Assembly (NCBI GenBank): GCA_003455655.1 | Contig: DMQP01000050.1 | Span: 1 to 19,851, forward strand | From: Treponema sp. | Lineage (GTDB): Bacteria; Spirochaetota; Spirochaetia; Treponematales; Treponemataceae | DNA length: 19,851 bases | Direction: 5' to 3' | Shown: one piece after another, positions 15,433 to 19,851 of the stretch | How the letters are laid out: every line of letters starts with the position of its first letter | Numbering within the stretch: position 1 is the first letter of the stretch | Notes under the pieces: generated by a model | Database searches by the model: none | Told to the model about the DNA's origin: nothing | What the model saw: the letters and a program-made list of their open reading frames with translations, nothing else | Made by a program: the position numbers and the translations under genes

Positions 15433-16604
15433 AATAGCTTTACTCCCGCAGCGGGTTTAACTTCGTGGCAGGAAGCCGCAAAGCCAAAGATTCTTTCGTA
15501 GTCGTTTAACTTTTCTTTGTACTTTTCAAGATCTGAAGTTCGTAAAATACTGTAAGTACAACGACCAAAGCCCTTACCGGTAATGCGACCACAGTTAACG
15601 GGTGTACGAAGGTCATCTGGGTTTTCGTCAAGTTCTTGAACACGTTTTAAAAGCCAGTCAATTTCTGGACAAGAAATGTCATACAAATCGCGCATACTTT
15701 TGTGACTTGCTATAACTGCTCTTGCAAAGGAGGCAAAATCTGCTTTACGAAGTGCAGCTTCTGCTTCAAGAACATTTTTGTGTTCATTCATCATACAAAT
15801 AAGGCGGCGTCTTGTGTCTTCATTTACAACTGAAAGCACTTCGTTAACTTCACCTTTGTTTTCTTCGTAGTGCCAGCCACCGTAAACATTTGAGCGGCGT
15901 TCTTTTAGTTCACCTAAGAGAAGAACATTTTCTGGTTGCTGTAAAGACACTTCATTCCAAGTAACAATACGGGGAACTCGTGCGTCAGTTAGCACAATAG
16001 TCTTTCCCTTAAAGGGGAATGGAATAATGTCACAAGTTCCCTTTGCATGATCGGTTAAAACTAGAGAATTACGCTTTGAATAGATTGCGGTAAAATTATC
16101 TGCCTTGTAGTTTTCAATTTGAAGGAAAAGACGGTTAGCTCTGTCTATAACTTGCAGAATCTGCTGTTCATTGCACTTAAATTTGTGTAAATCTCTTACT
16201 GCCCATGCCATGGCAACTTTCATTGCAGTTGTAATTCCAAAACCAGCAGAGGGTAAAATTTCAGAGTAGATGGTAACATTCATACCCTTACATTCAAAAC
16301 CACCACTGTTAAAACCATAGACAATAGCTTTAAGTGCGTTTGCCCACTTATCTTCTTTTTTGAGTTTTAAAGACGGAACACTTGCCCTTTTGCGTTCATT
16401 CATCTGAACAAAATAAAATCTGACATTTGAATCACTGCGACCAGACAAGGCAACATAGACAGGCAAATCTACTGCCATGGAAAGTGTTTTATCTTTGAAG
16501 AACCAAGAATGTTCCCCTATTAAATGAAATCGACCTGGAGCCTGAGCAATAACATCAGGCTTTTGTCCATACTCCTGCTTATGGGCACTTATTACCGCAT
16601 CCAT
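15429..16604 (-). CDS. GHMP kinase of the galactokinase family, substrate uncertain
   Basis: The product is 391 residues, the usual length for galactokinase. Motif 1 is APGRFHLIGEH (22-32), close to galactokinase PGRVNLIGEHTDY. Motif 2 is LPSAGFGITTA (117-127), where P-x-x-x-G-x-x-x-S-S-A is expected. The catalytic aspartate is plausibly D169 in YKADNF, where galactokinases have MDQ. Motif 3 is GKGFGRC (343-349), close to GAGFGGC. Two deviations are notable: the sugar-binding aspartate of EHTDY is replaced (EHSWF, W34), and the serine loop is changed to ITTA. A different sugar substrate, or a regulatory sugar-binding protein, is possible, so I give no symbol. AAGGGAA precedes ATG 16604. It starts the minus-strand block; surE follows with overlapping stop and start, and the product of that neighbour does not identify the substrate. 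Confidence 0.82.
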   Translation of the reverse strand: MDAVISAHKQEYGQKPDVIAQAPGRFHLIGEHSWFFKDKTLSMAVDLPVYVALSGRSDSNVRFYFVQMNERKRASVPSLKLKKEDKWANALKAIVYGFNSGGFECKGMNVTIYSEILPSAGFGITTAMKVAMAWAVRDLHKFKCNEQQILQVIDRANRLFLQIENYKADNFTAIYSKRNSLVLTDHAKGTCDIIPFPFKGKTIVLTDARVPRIVTWNEVSLQQPENVLLLGELKERRSNVYGGWHYEENKGEVNEVLSVVNEDTRRRLICMMNEHKNVLEAEAALRKADFASFARAVIASHKSMRDLYDISCPEIDWLLKRVQELDENPDDLRTPVNCGRITGKGFGRCTYSILRTSDLEKYKEKLNDYERIFGFAASCHEVKPAAGVKLL

Positions 16605-16661
16605 AAATTCCCTTCCGTAACTATTGCAATTTTTAATATAAATATATAGAGTAATAATACA
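16605..16661. promoter_or_regulatory. AT-rich divergent promoter region between the GHMP kinase and lnt genes
   Basis: The 57 bases hold TATA-like stretches on both strands. On the minus strand TTGTAT (16662-16657) and TATATT (16640-16635) are 16 bases apart and would give a short leader with AAGGGAA before ATG 16604. On the plus strand TTGCAA (16624-16629) is followed by TATA-rich DNA, but no well-spaced -10 is clear. I cannot assign exact promoters. Confidence 0.4.
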
Positions 16662-18731
16662 ATGATTCGCATTATTTTACAAGTTTTTTGTGCAATCTTT
16701 TCTGGATTTATGGAGGCTTTTTCCATTTCCAACGAAATTTTGCCCTTTGGAAGCCCTTTACTGGCACTTTTTTCCCTCGTTCCATTGTATACTGCCACAT
16801 TTAAGGTTAAATCAACAAAAGAAGCTTTTGGGCTTTGGTTTTTACAGGCACTGACTGTTCATTTGGTTTCAAGTTGGTGGCTTGCTAATTTCCACGATTT
16901 TGCAATTTTTACCTTAGGCGCAAGTGCTTTAGCAACTGCCTTTATGGCTGGCCTTTGCGGAACTATTGTCTATATTGTTCCCTTGTATACAAAAAAAAGT
17001 TTTGTTCTTGAAGAAAATGGCGGAAAACATGTCTTTGCTCCCTTTATGCGCATTTTGTGGTTTACCGCTTGCTATCTCTTTTGGGAATGGTGTAAATCAG
17101 TTGATTTTCTAGGCTATCCCTGGGGAACATTAAGCATGGCGGCCTACAGTTGGAAGATTATTACTCAAATTGCTGACATTACTGGCGTATGGGGCATTTC
17201 TTTTTTGTTCTGCATGACCAGCGCCCTTACCGGAGAAGGCATTCGTCTCTTAGGTCAAAAAAGGCAACCCTCTGTTCAAAGTGTTAGAGGCTATGTCAAT
17301 GTTGCAAAAGGTTTGTGCCTTCTTTTTTCTTTAACAGTCGTCTATGGATGTGTTCAGTATTTAATTCCGCGCACAGAAGAAAAAAACATTCAAACGGTTC
17401 TTGTTCAGCAAAACTGTGACACTTGGGTTACCGGAGAAAGAGAAGCTGTCCGTGTTTCAAAAGAACTTACAGAAAATACGCTTGTAGACATGAGAAACAA
17501 TGGTATTGAACCAGATTTAGTTTTATGGAGTGAAGGTATTCTTCAGTTACCCTTCCCCGACTATCGCTTTGTCTACAGTGCAGAAAATGAAGCAGAAGAA
17601 AGTCTTTCTGGTTTTATTAATCGCATGGGAGTTCCCTTTGTTATAGGCGGAACGGTTGATGTAAACCCTTACAAATTTCATTACACTAACGGAGCGCTCT
17701 TTTTTGATGCAGGTGGAAATTTCTGTGGCTTTTATTCAAAAATGCATTTAGTTCCCTTTGCTGAAGAAATTCCTTATGAAGACAATCCTCTTATGAAAGC
17801 CTTCATGGAAAATGTTGTTAACATGCCCAGTGGATGGCGTAAGGGAAATCAGTTTGTGCTCTTTACTGTTCCCATTCAAAAAAACAATCAGTATGGAACA
17901 CCGCTTGAGTATCGTCCAGAAAAAGTAGCCCGAATTACCCTTGATGAAAACAGACTTTCTGATTGGGACGAAAGAGAATACTTTATTCATAACACCGCAA
18001 AAAATCCAGATGCTCATGTTTCATTTTCTGTTCCCATCTGTTTTGAAGATGCTTTCAATGATGTGTGCCGAACCTTTCATCTTTTGGGAAGCGAAGTGTT
18101 TATGAACATTACAAACGATGCATGGTCTGCTTCTCGTTCTGCAGAATATCAGCATTTTATTGCAGCAAGTTATCGTGCTATTGAATACCGCACCACTTTA
18201 GTTCGTTGCGCAAACAGTGGCTATTCTGTTGTAGTAAATCCAGCAGGAAAAATTATTCAAGACTTACCCCTCTTTGAAACAGTTGCAATGTCTGTTTCTG
18301 TTCCCATTTACAAACACACAAACACTATTTACGCATGTTTGGGAGACTGGTTTATTTACACTATCATAGTCTTTATTGCTCTGGTTATTTTAATTCTCTT
18401 TATCTTCCGCATTAAGCCTGAGTGCAAAGGATTTATAAAGCATGTCTTTAGTCCAAGGGTTATTATTTACACAGAAGAAAAAGCAGAAAGCTCTCTTGCA
18501 AAAGAAAGTGTTGTCAAAAAAGTGACGGTAAAAAAAGCAACAAAGAAAGTTCCTTCTCAAAAAGAGGCGGTAAAAACGATTGCTAAAAAAACATCTGCAA
18601 AAAAAAGTGAACCGAAGAAAAGTTCTGTAAAAAAGCAAAGCGTCACAAAAACAAAAACTAAGCAAACGACACCTAAAAAAAATACAATGAAGAAAACAAA
18701 AACAAAAACCACAAGGAGTTCATCAAAATGA
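16662..18731 (+). CDS. lnt: Apolipoprotein N-acyltransferase Lnt with lysine-rich C-terminal tail
   Basis: Lnt adds the third acyl chain to the N-terminal cysteine of lipoproteins in the inner membrane. The product is 689 residues against about 510 in Escherichia coli. Membrane helices fill the first 245 or so residues, a nitrilase-like domain covers about 250-550, and a final membrane helix is near 565-588. The catalytic triad is intact: E291 in LWSEG, K360 in YSKMHLVPFAEE and C460 in PICFED. The distance K360 to C460 is 100 residues against 52 in E. coli, so there is an insertion of nearly 50 residues around 395-445. After the last helix comes a tail of about 83 residues (607-689) rich in Lys, Ser, Thr and Ala, like histone H1. 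By Lnt topology this tail should be cytoplasmic. ATG 16662 gives a sensible first helix; the ribosome site is weak. The gene overlaps bioY (ATGA at 18728-18731). Confidence 0.93.
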   Translation: MIRIILQVFCAIFSGFMEAFSISNEILPFGSPLLALFSLVPLYTATFKVKSTKEAFGLWFLQALTVHLVSSWWLANFHDFAIFTLGASALATAFMAGLCGTIVYIVPLYTKKSFVLEENGGKHVFAPFMRILWFTACYLFWEWCKSVDFLGYPWGTLSMAAYSWKIITQIADITGVWGISFLFCMTSALTGEGIRLLGQKRQPSVQSVRGYVNVAKGLCLLFSLTVVYGCVQYLIPRTEEKNIQTVLVQQNCDTWVTGEREAVRVSKELTENTLVDMRNNGIEPDLVLWSEGILQLPFPDYRFVYSAENEAEESLSGFINRMGVPFVIGGTVDVNPYKFHYTNGALFFDAGGNFCGFYSKMHLVPFAEEIPYEDNPLMKAFMENVVNMPSGWRKGNQFVLFTVPIQKNNQYGTPLEYRPEKVARITLDENRLSDWDEREYFIHNTAKNPDAHVSFSVPICFEDAFNDVCRTFHLLGSEVFMNITNDAWSASRSAEYQHFIAASYRAIEYRTTLVRCANSGYSVVVNPAGKIIQDLPLFETVAMSVSVPIYKHTNTIYACLGDWFIYTIIVFIALVILILFIFRIKPECKGFIKHVFSPRVIIYTEEKAESSLAKESVVKKVTVKKATKKVPSQKEAVKTIAKKTSAKKSEPKKSSVKKQSVTKTKTKQTTPKKNTMKKTKTKTTRSSSK
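18500..18727 (+). repeat. Lysine-rich low-complexity coding region with A-tracts (Lnt tail)
   Basis: This segment encodes irregular K-K-x and A-K-K-x repeats. At the DNA level it holds several poly-A runs: A7 at 18530-18536, A7 at 18585-18591, A8 at 18599-18606 and A8 at 18675-18682. Such runs are prone to slippage. The repeats are short and irregular, not tandem copies of one unit. Confidence 0.7.
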
Positions 18732-19393
18732 AAACAACAACTCAACTTACCGCTGTACGCAGTGCCTTCACTGCTCTCTTTGCCGCACTTATTTGTGTTG
18801 GCTGTGTAGTTTCAATTCCCGTTCCGGGAACAACCGTTCCTATTGCAGTACAAAATCTGTTTGCAATTCTTGCAGGTCTTATTTTAGGAGGCATACAAGG
18901 TGCTGGTGCTGTAGGACTTTTTATAGTCTTAGGAGGAATTGGTATTCCTGTTTTCTCTGGAGCAAGAGGAGGCTTTGGCGTTTTATTTGGACCTACAGGC
19001 GGATACATCTGGGGTTACTTTTTTGGCGCTTTAGTAGCAGGTCTTATTGTAGGAAAGCCCAGTATTCAGGAAAAGAAATTTAAACTTTCTATGTGGATTA
19101 AAATTGCAGTTGCATCGTTCATAGGCTTTCTTATTGTCTATGTACCTGGTATTCCTTGGTTTATGTTCCAGATGGCAAAAAAAGGTTCTCCAGTAACATT
19201 CCAAAAAGCACTAGCCCTTACCTTTACTCCTTACATTGCAGGCGATCTCTTAAAATGGTTTGTTTCTATTCCCCTTGCAGCAGTACTTCGTCCCATTGCC
19301 GCTCGTTTCCTCTACCCAGCAGATGAAAAAGAAGAAGCAGAACTTATTGAACAATTAAAAAAATCAAAAGAACATGAAAGCAATAGAAGTTAA
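18728..19393 (+). CDS. bioY: Biotin ECF transporter S component BioY
   Basis: BioY is the membrane-embedded biotin-binding part of an energy-coupling factor (ECF) transporter. The product is 221 residues with about six hydrophobic helices. Family signatures are clear: PVPGTTVPIAVQNLFAILAGL in the first third, GLFIVLGGIGIPVF, then GGFGVLFGPTGGYIWGYF, all close to the usual BioY pattern. The C-terminal end is charged (DEKEEAELIEQLKKSKEHE). AAGGAG at 18714-18719 lies eight bases before the ATG, which shares bases with the stop of lnt, so translation is coupled. The following ATPase gene starts within its last 20 bases. No BirA operator can be placed, as the promoter is upstream of lnt. Confidence 0.94.
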   Translation: MKTTTQLTAVRSAFTALFAALICVGCVVSIPVPGTTVPIAVQNLFAILAGLILGGIQGAGAVGLFIVLGGIGIPVFSGARGGFGVLFGPTGGYIWGYFFGALVAGLIVGKPSIQEKKFKLSMWIKIAVASFIGFLIVYVPGIPWFMFQMAKKGSPVTFQKALALTFTPYIAGDLLKWFVSIPLAAVLRPIAARFLYPADEKEEAELIEQLKKSKEHESNRS

Positions 19394-19851
19394 AAACCTT
19401 TACAAAGTTTTTTCTTCTCTTGTTCAAGGTCAGGCTCCTGTTGTCGCACTGGATGACGTTTCTCTTTCCATAGAGGAAGGAAGTCTTACGGTAATAGGTG
19501 GTGCAAATGGAAGTGGCAAAAGTGTTCTTATGAGCATTATTGCCGCTTTACAAAAACCTTCAGACGGAACTTGCACCAGTCTTTCTAAACCTGGCCTTGT
19601 ATTTCAAGATGCTGCTTCTCAGATTTTAGGCGACACTCCACGAGATGACATTGCAGTAGGTCCAAGAAACCAAAAGGTTAACAAAAAAGAAATTCCTCTC
19701 ATTGTTGAAAAAGCACTTGCCCAAACAAATTTAAGTGAAAAGGCAGACTGGCCAGCGCTCTTTCTTTCAGGTGGAGAAAAAAGACGGCTTGCGGTTGCTT
19801 CGATTCTTGCAATGCAAAAAGACATCATTATTTTTGATGAACCTTATGCAA
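19374..19851 (+). CDS. bioM: ECF-type ABC transporter ATPase, probably BioM (3' end outside window)
   Basis: The frame is open from ATG 19374 to the window edge, giving 159 residues and a partial codon. The order of motifs is that of an ABC ATPase: Walker A GANGSGKS (43-50), Q-loop VFQDAASQIL near 80, signature LSGGEKRRLA from about 132, and Walker B IIIFDEP near 151-157. The Q-loop with Q-I-L-G-D-T is typical of ATPases of ECF and cobalt transporters. The residue after the Walker A serine is V rather than the usual T. The ATG lies inside the end of bioY (overlap of 20 bases), so it probably forms the energizing subunit for BioY; BioN is expected next, outside the window. The symbol rests on this context. 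Confidence 0.85.
   Translation, partial: MKAIEVKNLYKVFSSLVQGQAPVVALDDVSLSIEEGSLTVIGGANGSGKSVLMSIIAALQKPSDGTCTSLSKPGLVFQDAASQILGDTPRDDIAVGPRNQKVNKKEIPLIVEKALAQTNLSEKADWPALFLSGGEKRRLAVASILAMQKDIIIFDEPYA

Noticed and set aside
18390..18745. Minus-strand open frames opposite the Lnt tail
   Set aside because: They are Phe/Cys/Val-rich shadows of the poly-lysine coding region, with composition imposed by the other strand.
1..19851. CRISPR arrays, tRNA genes, insertion sequences, phage genes
   Set aside because: I looked for regular repeats, cloverleaf-like sequences, transposase motifs and integrase motifs and saw none.

Overview
The window looks like a densely packed stretch of chromosome from an AT-rich, host-associated spirochaete, most likely a Treponema. 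The assignment rests on protein style: a relaxed spirochaetal lipobox, a signal-peptide TPR/NHL/VWA-like protein, a divergent LigA, an insertion-bearing RecJ, and several unknown proteins of a type I associate with treponemes. It is inference, not a database result. I saw no tRNA, rRNA, IS element, CRISPR array or prophage gene, and no gene-free stretch above about 110 bases.

Genes lie in five blocks of alternating strand. Block 1 (+, 1-3597): the end of a pyrimidine/thymidine phosphorylase, recJ and a secreted M23 peptidase. Block 2 (-, 8661-3599): a possible operon of an orphan GHKL-like protein, a lipoprotein, trmB, ligA and a small membrane-anchored protein, read from a near-consensus promoter at 8688-8716. 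Block 3 (+, 8767-11916): a large multi-spanning membrane protein with a degenerate peptidase-like ectodomain, followed by dinB. Block 4 (-, 16604-11895): a divergent GHMP kinase of the galactokinase family, surE, a TPR protein and a secreted TPR-NHL-VWA-like protein. Block 5 (+, 16662-end): lnt with a histone-like lysine-rich tail, bioY and the start of an ECF-type ATPase gene, cut by the window edge.

Within blocks, genes are joined by 1-4 base stop/start overlaps or very short gaps, which suggests translational coupling. The two divergent junctions (8662-8766 and 16605-16661) hold the promoters. The two convergent junctions have no room between genes: a 1-base gap at 3598 and a 22-base overlap at 11895-11916.

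Functionally there is DNA repair and replication (RecJ, LigA, Pol IV), tRNA modification (TrmB), nucleotide metabolism (phosphorylase, SurE), envelope biogenesis (M23 peptidase, Lnt, lipoprotein, TPR/NHL protein) and biotin uptake (BioY plus ATPase). No single new system is obvious. What stands out is a set of familiar folds with catalytic residues lost or new parts added: a nuclease-like insertion in RecJ, a GHKL fold without its ATP-box residues, a VWA fold without its metal site, an M28/GPAA1-like ectodomain without metal ligands, a galactokinase relative with an altered sugar pocket, and Lnt with a basic tail.
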